A stretch of 64,000 nt of DNA from Eukaryota sp. TZLM1-RC (Eukaryota; Metamonada: BaSk clade). The position numbers and the translations under genes are program-made. Positions 40,798-50,510 of the stretch are shown in pieces; the stretch's first letter is position 1; every line of letters begins with the position of its first letter. A model generated the notes under the pieces. That model searched no databases, was not told the origin of the DNA, and saw nothing but the letters and a program-made list of their open reading frames with translations. The stretch spans positions 2,604,001 to 2,668,000 of the forward strand of contig JAUPSS010000001.1 in assembly GCA_040285825.1 (NCBI GenBank), given 5' to 3'.

Positions 40798-41904
40798 ATG
40801 ACTATTCCAGCTACTCTCGAACGTGTTGGATTCTTCTTGGGCCATCACTTGAACACTATTCGAGACTTAAGAGTTGCTGTCATTGGTCTTGGAGGTGTTG
40901 GTTCCTCAGCGGTTGTATCACTTGCAAGAACAGGAATCCAACACTTCTTCATTCAAGATGGAGATACTCTGGATCCGAGTGCTCTCAACCGGCATGCTTG
41001 TGCAACTTTAGCAGATATTGGACAGTCAAAAACTCAAGTTTTACATAGTTTCCTGCCCTGTCTAAATCCAGACGTGGAAATAACGTCTTTAGACCAGTAT
41101 TTTTGTGAAGAAAACAGTGAAGAGTTGTTTAAGTTTAAACCAGATTACGTTGTGGCTGCCTTTGACAACTTGCCAACATTAGAACTGATGGTAGCACGCT
41201 GTGTTGAGCGTAATGTAAAGGTTATTACTAGTTGTGGAGCAGCGACAAAATGCAATCCTACATTAATTACAAGTGGAGACATATCAGATGTGGCTGTCTG
41301 TAAAATGGGTAGAGCGCTTAAGCAACGTTTGGCTAAGCGGGGAATTCACAGAGGAGTGCCGGTAATCTTTTCAACGGAGAAAGTTGTTGCTGAACCTATC
41401 AAGAGTAAACCTACTGAAGTTACGGGTGAAACCAAGCCCTCACTCAAGTTTAGGAGTTCAAAGCTCCCTTCCATGATGGGTGTACCTTCCGCTTTTGGAC
41501 ACTGTCTTGCATCCTGGATAATTAGTGATGTTGCTGGTTTTGAATTTTCCACTCCCCCACTACAATGTGGTAGAAGCAGATTCTATAATTCCATTGTTTC
41601 TGAAACCCAAAAACTTGGCTTTACCTTCTTGAATTCTCTCGATTTATCAGTGATTGAAGAGTTGGTTGAGGTTTATTTTAAGGGGAATTCCGTTCTATCA
41701 AAACAGCCCCGTAAACTGTGTTTCTGCAAGTGGGATCCTGAAATTGGGGGAGTTGATGCACAGAATATTGTCCTAGTTACTGTGAAGGAAGCTGAAAAAC
41801 ATCTCAAATATAAGAAGAAGGAAGACTTCGAGTATGAGTCGTCCATTACTGAATTTGTGGACAAATTAGTTGTAACGGCAAGCAAATTTGTTTCGAATTT
41901 TTAA
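40798..41904 (+). CDS. TcdA-like E1/ThiF dehydratase (cyclic t6A synthesis)
   Basis: 368 residues. The adenylation fold has RVAVIGLGGVGSSAV (nucleotide loop near residues 28-40), FIQDGDTLDPSALNRHA (family: DxDxVxxSNxNRQ), and YVVAAFDNLPTLELMVARC. Then SCGAATKCNPT and an insert (about 190-225), followed by FGHCLASWI, diagnostic of TcdA/CsdL: E. coli TcdA has similar G-x-x-L-A motifs. The C-terminal part is longer than in bacteria, as in yeast Tcd1/Tcd2. These enzymes use ATP to cyclise t6A37 in tRNAs; the yeast ones sit at the mitochondrial outer membrane. No intron. Confidence 0.85.
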   Translation: MTIPATLERVGFFLGHHLNTIRDLRVAVIGLGGVGSSAVVSLARTGIQHFFIQDGDTLDPSALNRHACATLADIGQSKTQVLHSFLPCLNPDVEITSLDQYFCEENSEELFKFKPDYVVAAFDNLPTLELMVARCVERNVKVITSCGAATKCNPTLITSGDISDVAVCKMGRALKQRLAKRGIHRGVPVIFSTEKVVAEPIKSKPTEVTGETKPSLKFRSSKLPSMMGVPSAFGHCLASWIISDVAGFEFSTPPLQCGRSRFYNSIVSETQKLGFTFLNSLDLSVIEELVEVYFKGNSVLSKQPRKLCFCKWDPEIGGVDAQNIVLVTVKEAEKHLKYKKKEDFEYESSITEFVDKLVVTASKFVSNF

Positions 41905-42289
41905 ATTTATCATTTAATTAAATTAATTAGTTCTTATTTCAAATGGTTTAAGAATTCATTTAAGTAGTGTTGAGATTTAATATAAATAGGCAACATAGAG
42001 TATACTATACCAGTACCCTATTATTATTTACATTGAGGCTCTAATGATACAATTGATTATGCAGAAACATATCAAATTTTGCCATATTTATGCCATTGTT
42101 TTGATTCAAAATTTGATAGTATATTCATCGCAATTCTTCGCATGTTGCTGACACCAAGGCGAATATAAGCTTCCATTCATAAGTCTTGTTCAAATTCTAG
42201 TTGGTAGGCGTGTATTGGTTGATAACATTAACAAGGTAACAACGTACTTATTTAAACTTCTCAATAATACAATTCTTCAGTTACCATCT
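41905..42289. other. intergenic downstream of TcdA-like gene
   Basis: A+T-rich; no feature recognised. Confidence 0.4.
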
Positions 42290-42890
42290 GAAAAATTAAA
42301 CTCCCGACACAAGCAAATACACTTCTCTCATAAATAAATCCAAGATAATTTCTCTCAAAGGAAAACAATAAACGAGACACAATCTGCAGCACCCTTAACA
42401 ATAATAAAGACAATTACATTCTTCCAAAATAAACTATTGAAACTCAATTGGCCTGTTTTTAACAACCTGTTCAAAACCTCCCAGAAAACGTAAAGTAGCA
42501 AGGACGAACCATGTAAGAAAAATCCAATTATTTACCAATTGTATTTTGTGTTTGGGTTATTAAGATAAAGGCTCAATATTTTTTCATTTAGAAATTTTCA
42601 ACAATTGAAAGAGGATTGTGAACTTCTTAAATAATTTTCATCAAAAGCATTACCAGGGTGAACAGACAATAAACTAATGAAATAAGATGTTCTATCCAGT
42701 CCTGTTAACACCGGATCACCTCTAATGTTTAATCACAAAATCACCCTCAGTCTCAACAAAGATTTAGAATGGTGGTTCCAATCAACATTCCTTTCTATGA
42801 GACTTGCACAAACATAATGGTCTCTATATAATTGATTTCTTACATCATCATGAACTTTTCTTCTAGAGGTAATTGAATTCAATTGTGAAA
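42290..42890 (-). mobile_element. highly decayed relic of the second non-LTR family
   Basis: The same landmarks as in the 35.7- and 53.6-kb copies appear in the same order with many changes. One is a segment with AATTGTATTTTG-like spacing near 42540. Others are AAAGAGGATTGTGAA near 42608, GCATTACCAGGGTGAACAGACA near 42648, and TCCAGTCCTG with ACCGGATCACCTCT. TTCTATGAGACTTGCACA near 42793 and ATCATGAAC near 42847 complete the set. Coding capacity is gone. Confidence 0.6.
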
Positions 42891-42907
42891 ACGAATGAGA
42901 GCTATTT

Positions 42908-42999
42908 TGTTGGCGCCCTAAGGCTTATATAATATGATTAGAAAATAAATCAACTTTTCCTCATTGACTTTTCTTTACTACAATAGACTTTAGGCAACA
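42908..42999 (+). repeat. 5' LTR of the short element
   Basis: 92 bp, TGTTG...CAACA, containing AATAAA within GATTAGAAAATAAATCA. Identical to the 3' copy. Confidence 0.92.
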
Positions 43000-43139
43000 A
43001 TAATTATTGGCCATTTTAAAGTCAAAAGGTATACCATAACTTCAGCACTTTACTAGTAAACATCCCCAGAAACCAGAAACCTTTACAGCATGTCAGACAT
43101 CTTTCAGCAAGATATCTCTGACCCTAATCCCCAACTAAC

Positions 43140-43514
43140 ATGCAGCAGGAACCAGCGACACATATACATAATAAAGAGGGTAACGAGGCAACGGACCCGG
43201 ACCCCACCTCCCCCTCTCTAAAAGTGAAAGATGAAAGAGTGGACGAGGTCCCTCCATCTTCAGCAATGGAAGAGGTAACGAGAACGGACCCGGCTCCCTC
43301 TCCCCTCAAAAGAAAAGAAGAAACAGATGAGGTAACGAGAACGGACCCGGTTCCCTCTCCCCTCAAAGCAATGGAAGAGGTAACGAGAACGGACCCGGCT
43401 CCCTCTCCCCTCCCAATTGTAGAACCTGTCTCAAAGGGAACGGATGGAAATCCCACCTTAGACACGTCTTCTGCATTAGGAGAATATGAAGAAATTCACA
43501 TAATCTCAATTTGA
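43140..43514 (+). CDS. repeat protein of the short LTR element
   Basis: 124 codons from ATG 43140: polar, acidic, with the unit EVTRTDPxPSPL in three close copies and a diverged first one (NEATDPDPTSPSL). No known domain. The same unit (DNA: GAGGTAACGAGAACGGACCC) recurs at 43271, 43329 and 43377. It may be a reduced gag-like product or non-coding repeat. An ATG at 43090 opens another frame (MSDIFQQDISDPNP), so the true start is uncertain. Confidence 0.45.
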   Translation: MQQEPATHIHNKEGNEATDPDPTSPSLKVKDERVDEVPPSSAMEEVTRTDPAPSPLKRKEETDEVTRTDPVPSPLKAMEEVTRTDPAPSPLPIVEPVSKGTDGNPTLDTSSALGEYEEIHIISI

Positions 43515-43698
43515 TGAGATGGAAGGAGAAAATGACTCCAGTGATGGATGCTCCTAACAAGGACACAGAGCCTTACCTCGAATCAATGGACTTTTATTCA
43601 TTCGAGCAGCTCCCTTCCTTATGGAGCCAAACACAAGAAAAGTCGACCAAAAACGAGGTAACGAGTAGAAACTCCGCCTCCACTGTTATTGTACTAAA

Positions 43699-43938
43699 AT
43701 GCAAAAATACGGTCTTTGCTCCTCTGATATTTTTATTTGTAAAGCCAGTACTTTAACAACAAAAGACGCCGCCTTCAGGTTTCTGAAGTTTGTTACTTCG
43801 TTTACTGTTGTTTTGATCCAACATGGACCCTGCATGATCATTAGCGAATCCATTCTTCGATTCCATGATACCTTTACTAAACGACACTACCACGTTACTC
43901 GTTTACGAAAAAGGGAAGAAGCAGAGCGCTTTATGTAG
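43699..43938 (+). CDS. small open frame in the short LTR element, unknown
   Basis: 79 codons (MQKYGLCSSDIFICK ... RLRKREEAERFM). It has a cluster of hydrophobic residues in the middle and a basic C-terminus. It ends in a copy of the polypurine sequence GAAAAAGGGAAGAAGCAG that is repeated at the 3' LTR. No homology recognised; it may be part of a longer broken frame starting near 43511. Confidence 0.35.
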   Translation: MQKYGLCSSDIFICKASTLTTKDAAFRFLKFVTSFTVVLIQHGPCMIISESILRFHDTFTKRHYHVTRLRKREEAERFM

Positions 43939-44242
43939 CGATTAAAACATACACAACAAAGTATTCAAACACACAGATCTTGGAACGAGGCCCTTTTCAG
44001 TTATTGCTTACTATTTTATACTAACATTATTGCAGGAAAGTCATAGTACATCAATTGTCGATCTTAAAAATGTAAAACAAGTGTTTGTGTGAATCCCAAT
44101 CACTACAAAGATAATTGTAGGCAATAGAAAACATTAGAATTTGGTATCTAGTTCTTAGTAGTTATAGTTATTTAGTTATTTGTTCATAGTTTTAGTTTCA
44201 TATTCATATGAGCTGATTTATTTTGAAAAAGGGAAGAAGCAG

Positions 44243-44334
44243 TGTTGGCGCCCTAAGGCTTATATAATATGATTAGAAAATAAATCAACTTTTCCTCATT
44301 GACTTTTCTTTACTACAATAGACTTTAGGCAACA
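44243..44334 (+). repeat. 3' LTR of the short element
   Basis: Identical to 42908-42999; preceded by a polypurine tract at 44225-44242 and followed by the ATTT target duplication. Confidence 0.92.
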
Positions 44335-44446
44335 ATTTATCAAATAGAATTAGGGAAGTAATTTGGACAATTTCACCAAAAAATGATGAATATTCTCAAT
44401 TTCAAGGTTGTTGACAATCAAAAATGATGACTGTTTGCTACCTTAT

Positions 44447-44535
44447 GAACAATACTGAATATTTATTAAATTTGCACACCTAACAAAATGATCTCATAAC
44501 CAATGAGACGAAACATTATTATAAGATCAATATTT
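44447..44535 (-). mobile_element. 3'-end relic of the 60.4-kb non-LTR family
   Basis: ATTTATTAAATTTGCACACC, then ATGATCTCATAACCAATGAGACGA aligns with the shared 3' end of the copies at 50511, 60434 and 63503 (ATTTATTGAATTTGCACACT; AATCATAACTAATGGGACGA). Homology fades after about 44535. Confidence 0.6.
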
Positions 44536-45613
44536 AGAACAATGGTTGCTGATGAAGAAAAAACAAAAGTGATAACTGAATTCATTGCAATCTATCATTT
44601 TTAATCAATTGAAAAACTAAGTTGTTGATTTAACGTGTTAATTAAGAAGTAAATCTATGTTTCATTTGTGATTGTACTTAATCTATAATAATAATGAAAA
44701 GAAAACTGTTAATTGAACTAAAGTTCTATATCTTGCCTCTGCAAAGTCGAACAATTTATCACTAGAGCCTCAAGAAACCTACTAAATGAAGATAACGTAT
44801 CATGTATTAATCATTAATTGTACCAATGTTGGAAAAAGCAAATCCATTTTGTCAATTAGCACCTTGAAAATTCTTCCTGTTCACTCTCCAACAACGGAGA
44901 ATTGAGAAATGTTCAAAAAAAAGTAAAATAAACTATATATATAATTTCTCATCCTACTTTGAGTTGTCATGCTTTGTTAAGTTGTCGCTTTGATGTTTGT
45001 AGGGAAGGAATGTAATAGAAAGGATAAGATACAGAATCATAAACAGTTAACATGAATCAACATCAAGGCATTTGTAAATTATTGTGTAGACGATAGTGTT
45101 GGTGATAGGCCTCCGTATTTGTCTTAAGTTAGAGCCTCTTACTACAGGGAATCTGTAGCATTTTTGAATTTTTCGTTAAAACAATTGATAATGCTACCCC
45201 GCCTGTTCCAGCACAACGAAAATTCCCTTGCTTTCTCTCTCCACCACTACTTTCTGTATCTTTTCTATTGCTCTTTTTGTAACCCCTTCAACCCCACTAT
45301 CACTACTACCATCCTCCTTTACTTCTTTCAGTCTTTTGTCAAATTGCCTAAACATATTGTTTCTCCTCTTGTGAATTATAGAAACTCTTTAGTTATTACA
45401 ACATATTCTATTATGTATTTATTATGTATTCATTTGTGTGTTTTCTGTTATTTTGTGAGGGTTCTGATCAAATATCCAGAGAAATTCTTATTTATATTTA
45501 GGATCTCTATTCAAAATCATAGAAACGACTGGGTCATCTTCTTTCATTCAGTCTTTGGACTGCCTGAAGCTGGTTACGGTCAAGAAATTTGATGAAGTTT
45601 TGTTTGTTCATTT
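44536..45613. other. intergenic, A+T-rich
   Basis: A 142-codon plus-strand open frame (45164-45592) is T-rich with no recognisable domain and I do not call it a gene. Nothing else seen. Confidence 0.4.
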
Positions 45614-46560
45614 ATGGATCCTTTATTTGCTGTTGATAATTCAGAGGTTACCTTGGCTGATTCCTCACTTATTGCTCATTTGTCCCAAACTCTTGTTGGT
45701 ATTAACAATTCAGATGTTACCTTGATTAATGTTGATGTAGTGCATTCACAATGTTCAGGCCATGCTGAATTGACCAATTCCAATCTCAAAGGAACTGATG
45801 TTGAATTTCAGAATATTGAAGGTAAAGTGTTTGATGTAAAGAGTGGTTCTGATTTTGAAGGTTTGCGTGTACAACTATGAAATATTGATACTATTGTTAA
45901 AGGTATTTGTTGGATACGCTAATGATTAATCTCTTATTAACCCTTGTTAAATCTAATGTTGATTTTGATGATTTAGTTGTTGCTACTGATTCTATTATTG
46001 ATTACGAAACTGTTCTTGTTCATGATTCAAGTGGTATTGATAATACACTTTCAACAATCTGAGGTTGCTAATTCTAATAAAACTGTGTTTTGAGAATCTG
46101 TTTAAAAAATTGTTTATTCTACTGTTGATACCTGTTTCCTTTCTGCTGAACTTTTAAATTTTTGCAAGTGTCAATTGGTCAATTTGGGAAGTTTAATTTT
46201 GATTTTTATTATGTTGGGGGTAATTCTACAATTGTTGTTGTAAATGTCCATAAAATCCAGCTTGAATTATATATGATATTATTTGACACGAAAAGTATAA
46301 GTTCTTTATTGGTAACACGACCTGTGGTGTATGTTTTGATTATTCTGATGAATTCTCTCAAAACTTGACTGGCTCTGTATTTTCCTTTATTAATACTGAA
46401 TTCAGTGTGTTGACACAGTGTAATATTTCCACACTCTATATTTCAACCATAGTTAACGATGAGTTGGTGTTCAATGTAATGAATGATTTTGATACTTTTA
46501 TTACTCCCAATGTTTTCAATACTTTTCAACTTATTGATACCTTTTCCGATACAAGTTGAC
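45614..46560 (+). pseudogene. decayed repetitive (beta-helix-like) protein gene
   Basis: An 88-codon frame (45614-45880) shows short Ser/Asn/Val-rich turns (NNSDVTLINVDVVHS, LTNSNLKGTDVEFQNIEG) spaced as in right-handed beta-helix repeats. After stops, similar stretches continue in shifting frames to about 46560 (VDFDDLVVATDS, FNVMNDFDTFITPN). I take it as one decayed gene of a repetitive surface or secreted protein. No signal peptide is visible at the preserved start. Confidence 0.4.
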
Positions 46561-47928
46561 GTTTTTCTCTCTAAAAAAATCAATGAAATTAATAATAATA
46601 CAATGAGCTTATTTTGTCCTCATATTTGTTATTATATATCTAGTAGATCTGAACATAAATTGTTAATCAACTCTTTGTCTATTGATATGACAATTTGTGG
46701 GGATGTAAAAGCAAATTCTGGTCCCAAAAACAGAATATCCAATAGTAAAGCAACTCCTCCATCAAAAATTATAAGACCAGAGACTTTTGACCAACAAACA
46801 TCAAAGCGTCAGCGGAAAAAACAATAAAAATCACTGAACCAAGAAATTGGTATCGAGTATACAATGTTGAATATCGAAAACAGGAAAATTTTGACAAAGA
46901 AATAATTGAAACCGAGTATGGTCAAAAAAATTGAGCCAAGTCTTAGTGGATTCAATCCAGGTCCTTAAATTCAATTCAAACCAATGACCACAAATCAAAA
47001 TCTTCCCACTGTTATGTGCTTTGATCTTGAAACCTATCAGGATGGTCAACTGTACAAAAACAATCAGAACCATTTTATTAAACATGATGAGATTATTGAT
47101 AAAAAGAGAAAAAAGTGTACAATTTTTTTAAAAGAAAAACTGATGAGCAAATGGATGAATGGACTTCAAATCAAAGAATCTTGTTAATTTCAATTGTGGT
47201 TGGAAGAAGGGCCAACAAAATTTCTTTTTGGAAAGCAAATATTCGCTGCTCTTGAAAGTGAGTCGTCAAATCTCAAGTTTACCTGAAACAGATATAGATG
47301 TACAGGCAGAATTGCTCAATAACAAAGAAACGTATTTCTGCCAAATTATATGAATCATTGATGGCAAGAATTCGTTATATCTCAGATCATTTATATGAGC
47401 AACAATTGGTAAAACCAAAAAGTGCAATTCCACAGGATTTAGAAAACTTTGAATATGGTGAAAGTGTTTATACTTCAACAACTAGCTTTGAACATCCAAA
47501 GTTCAACAAAACTCTATGGTATGTAGACCATTTGAGATATAGACCTGAGTTTTTTCCACGATTTGCAATTGATGGGTTCAATAGACCTCCCAAGTACATG
47601 GCACCGGTATTGTTTGCCAATTTCGAGAATAATTTGAAAATAAATTATGAAACACATGTCAATCGTTTCATCACTGTCTTTGTTGACAAAGCAGATGTTG
47701 AAAACGTGTTAGCAGAAATGCACAAACTAGGTGGGTACGCAACGCCCTATACTTATATAGATATAGAGTTCGATCATTCAGAAACATGTTTTTAGTTAAT
47801 GATAGAGATAACGTGAGTTCTTTAAGACTTATACCTGAAAATATTTCAGACCTTCTTGATGATGAGTTTTTGAATTTGTGTCAACATCATCATATTAGAA
47901 ACAATGAACGTGACGAAATCTTCTATGT
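46561..47928 (+). pseudogene. relic of a mobile element, possibly Fanzor-like N-terminal part
   Basis: Coding pieces in several plus-strand frames. 46615-46827 ends DMTICGDVKANSGPKNR, recalling the 2A-like GDVExNPGP found in some retroelements. 46984 on reads MCFDLETYQDGQ. 47298-47795 has WYVDHLRYRPEFFP, then FENNLKINYETHVNRFI, recalling the helical N-terminal part of Fanzor-type proteins. The frame at 47786 continues across the LTR insertion into 49032-49260. No diagnostic catalytic motif is present, so identity is tentative. Confidence 0.35.
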
Positions 47929-49031
47929 TGATGCCGTTAGGCAGATGAACACACGAAGGAGAGAGAGAAATCTGTTGTTTATTAATAAAACTGATTCATA
48001 AATGAGTATCACGTCATCAGTCGAAATACAAAGAAACCTACTAATTCAATTTGAGTTCAACAACAACACTACTTTTTCCCACTTTTCTGAGGACAAATAC
48101 AGTACTGGCTCAATAGAGGGAAGATATGGGGTTTGTTAAACTCTTTGGTGCATCGTTTGTGTGACACAAATAATTTACCTCATGTTTGATTTTAGATGGA
48201 CAATCGCGGGAGATGTGTCCAGGCTTGTGGCACTTGAAGCACGATTGATTTTTTAAATCCTGAGAGCGCCAAGAGCACCTCGTTTTAGTGCCAGCCGTAC
48301 GTTCCACATCATTCACTGAGGTTTTGAAACCACGAGTCCATGAAGCAACCCTAGAGCAGTCCAACAGCTCATCAGTAGTGGTTTCGACAAGAGAGTGAAG
48401 ATCTGGGAATACATCATCTCGAATTCTCGCTAGTAGAGAACGTTGAAGACCTACGGGAAGAATTCCTCTGGCAAATCGATTCAGAAAAGCTGTGTCTGGT
48501 AACTTCAGTCCGGAAGCCCTACTCTTTACCTGGAGGAAACGTCGCAGGTAACAGGACATACGTTCTCGGACGTCACCAATACGGACATCAAGCTTCAGTT
48601 CTGACATAGCCAGACTAAAATCTTCGTACGTGGCGAACGATACGACAGATTGAAGATGTCTAAGAAGAACATCGTCACTGGAAGAGACGTCGGATTTCTG
48701 GAGAGATAGGGACTCTAACAGAAAAGAATCGACCAAGAGTCTTGCTGGAACAAGCTCTTTCTTAGAAGTCACAGAAGAATAGATCTTCCACTCTTGTAGG
48801 AACAAGAGAACACTTTCAACTTTCATGGAAGAAAGAGACGGGAGGTTGACAGAAGGAACAGTCATCTGAAATAAGAAGGGCCAATAATTATTGATGCCGT
48901 TAGGCAGATGAACACACGAAGGAGAGAGAGAAATCTGTTGTTTATTAATAAAACTGATTCATAAATGAGTATCACGTCATCAGTCGAAATACAATGAAAC
49001 CTACTAATTCAATTTGAGTTCAACAACAACA
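47929..49031 (-). mobile_element. gag-only LTR retrotransposon
   Basis: LTRs at 47929-48068 and 48892-49031 (140 bp, one difference seen) enclose 823 bp holding only a gag gene on the minus strand. The leader after the 5' LTR is ATAATTATTGGCC, as in the 42.9-kb element. A purine-rich tract (AGAAAAGTGGGAAAAAGTAG) precedes the 3' LTR. CTATG occurs at both outer edges (47923-47927, with one extra T, and 49032-49036), a likely target duplication. Removing the insert restores a host reading frame. It must rely on another element's reverse transcriptase and integrase. Confidence 0.9.
48110..48865 (-). CDS. retrotransposon Gag with CCHC zinc knuckle
   Basis: 251 residues, intact. The capsid-like helical part (SMKVESVLLFLQEWKIYSS; FLNRFARGILPVGLQRSLLA, akin to Ty3/gypsy gag) is followed by the knuckle CFKCHKPGHISRDC (C-x2-C-x4-H-x4-C) near residue 215 and a short tail. 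The start is only 26 nt from the 5' LTR and the stop 41 nt from the 3' LTR, so nothing else is encoded. It would package RNA into virus-like particles. Confidence 0.85.
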   Translation of the reverse strand: MTVPSVNLPSLSSMKVESVLLFLQEWKIYSSVTSKKELVPARLLVDSFLLESLSLQKSDVSSSDDVLLRHLQSVVSFATYEDFSLAMSELKLDVRIGDVRERMSCYLRRFLQVKSRASGLKLPDTAFLNRFARGILPVGLQRSLLARIRDDVFPDLHSLVETTTDELLDCSRVASWTRGFKTSVNDVERTAGTKTRCSWRSQDLKNQSCFKCHKPGHISRDCPSKIKHEVNYLCHTNDAPKSLTNPISSLY

Positions 49032-49260
49032 CTATGATCTTATAACACCATTTACTTGTCAGATTGAGAATTTAGTCACTTATGCAGATGCTGTTGAGAG
49101 GAGATCCTCAGATATTCTTAAAACCAACAACTACGATTGCTCAATATATTGCCAGTAGAGAGGGTAAACCTTACCATATTACCCCTTTATCAACCAATGT
49201 GGGTCCAGGATAATTTTCAATTGACACAATAACAATATGAACCATTATTAGACAAACATT
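49032..49260 (+). pseudogene. continuation of the 46.6-47.9 kb relic
   Basis: Reads DLITPFTCQIENLVTYADAV in the frame left at 47927, then REGKPYHITPLSTNVGPG and DTITI. The pattern P-L-x-x-x-x-x-x-x-x-I-D-T resembles a segment before the RuvC part of Fanzor proteins (the copy at 17.4 kb has RIIPLASHKG). Truncated after about 49260. Confidence 0.35.
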
Positions 49261-49379
49261 GTTGGATGATTTGCTGCCTCAACAAAGATTAAAAATAAAT
49301 CAATGAATTAAATTGAATAAATTTTTTCCGAAAGTAGACCAACTCAACTTTATCAGTCTATTTTCAGGTATCGACAATA

Positions 49380-50285
49380 ATGAAGACCTTGTTTCTCTTA
49401 ATTCTAGCACTGTATGCAGTCGCTGCTCAAGACTATCTTGTGGCCGCACCTTTCAATCCTTGGAAGTATCATCATAAAAACTTGTTCAAAATCGATGTTT
49501 CCACCAAACGCTGTTCTAACCTCGTTGATTTTAACCAAGTCAGTGGTATCCAAAGTGCTTTCATTGACAGAAGAGATCATACTTACATAGCTATGGGCAT
49601 GTCGTTGCAGTACAAAGCTATCGCTATGACATTCAATACATCCAATGGTGCAAGGTTTGAGGACAAGCAGTTCCCATATACCCCTAATGATCCACGAAAC
49701 GGTCGCTATTGTGATTACTACAAATATGTTATAGCTGTTGACACCGTTGCCAAAACTGTCTGGAAGTTTGATCTTACTTCTCTCACCTTTGAGGAAGTCC
49801 ACCAATGGAAGATTACGATTGATGATGTTGAAAAACCTGATCCTTCAATCACCTTACTTGATGTCGACTCCAGTGCAATTAACTCTTTCACTTCGATGTA
49901 CTATCTCATAGTCAAGAATGTTACCACTGGTGTCAGCTACATTGCTTCTCTAAACTATCGAGAACTCGAACTTACTTCAATGATGCCCATCAATGTTGAT
50001 TTCAAAGGAATGTTCTTACAAGGAAGTAATCTATGGGCTTTCTCTATGAAAGGACAACTTGGGCTTATCGATGCTACTACTGGTAAGTTTGTCCCGAAGT
50101 ATTCTGTTGGTCGGTTACCTTGGATGGAAAGTGTTGATTACAGTCCTGCTACAGATACAGTTTATTATTCATTCATGGAGGGTAGCAATTACTTTGTTGC
50201 TGGATTAAATTTGGCATCAGGCACTGAAGTCTTTAAAATGCAATTACCAGAGTCTATGTGCTATATTCGTGTTGATAATTATTGA
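49380..50285 (+). CDS. secreted protein of unknown function
   Basis: 301 residues. A clean signal peptide, MKTLFLLILALYAVAAQ, precedes a soluble body with repeating strand-turn patterns such as NLFKIDVSTKRC, KTVWKFDLTSLTFEEV, GQLGLIDATTGKF and FVAGLNLASGTEVFKM. Spaced about 40-50 residues apart, these suggest a beta-propeller-like fold. No catalytic motif is seen. There is one exon; AATAAA follows at about 50306. Confidence 0.65.
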   Translation: MKTLFLLILALYAVAAQDYLVAAPFNPWKYHHKNLFKIDVSTKRCSNLVDFNQVSGIQSAFIDRRDHTYIAMGMSLQYKAIAMTFNTSNGARFEDKQFPYTPNDPRNGRYCDYYKYVIAVDTVAKTVWKFDLTSLTFEEVHQWKITIDDVEKPDPSITLLDVDSSAINSFTSMYYLIVKNVTTGVSYIASLNYRELELTSMMPINVDFKGMFLQGSNLWAFSMKGQLGLIDATTGKFVPKYSVGRLPWMESVDYSPATDTVYYSFMEGSNYFVAGLNLASGTEVFKMQLPESMCYIRVDNY

Positions 50286-50510
50286 GGATTTGTTATTGTT
50301 TTGTAAATAAAATGTACTGTAGCTATACAAATGTTTTTGGTTCAATTGCAGGAATTGACTTCCAAAGCTACAATTTTTCCAGAGCAATGGAATCACAAAT
50401 GGTAACAAATATTTTCTCAAGAATTCCGGTTCCTGAATTGGACATTTTAGTCTTCAAATTGGAATTATGAAGTCGAACTGTTTGGGATCATTTTGCCAAA
50501 GAACAATATT

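Larger units (their letters stand above)
42908..44334 (+). mobile_element. short LTR retrotransposon with identical LTRs (TRIM/LARD-like)
   Basis: LTRs at 42908-42999 and 44243-44334 (92 bp, identical by eye) run from TGTTGGCGCCC to TAGGCAACA. The unit is flanked by ATTT (42904-42907 and 44335-44338). The leader ATAATTATTGGCC directly after the 5' LTR equals the leader of the gag-only element at 48.0-49.0 kb. A polypurine tract (GAAAAAGGGAAGAAGCAG) abuts the 3' LTR. The interior of 1243 bp lacks reverse transcriptase and integrase, so the element needs a partner. Identical LTRs point to a recent insertion. Confidence 0.92.

Noticed and set aside
43140-43514. Host gene with EVTRTDP repeats
   Set aside because: It lies wholly within an LTR-flanked insertion with a target duplication, so it belongs to the mobile element.
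45164-45592. 142-codon open frame
   Set aside because: T-rich low-complexity translation, no domain and no sign of selection; likely chance.
47298-47795. Family-B DNA polymerase (Polinton) because of CFDLET at 47016
   Set aside because: Only the short FDLET-like string fits; no later exonuclease or polymerase motifs appear in the neighbouring frames.
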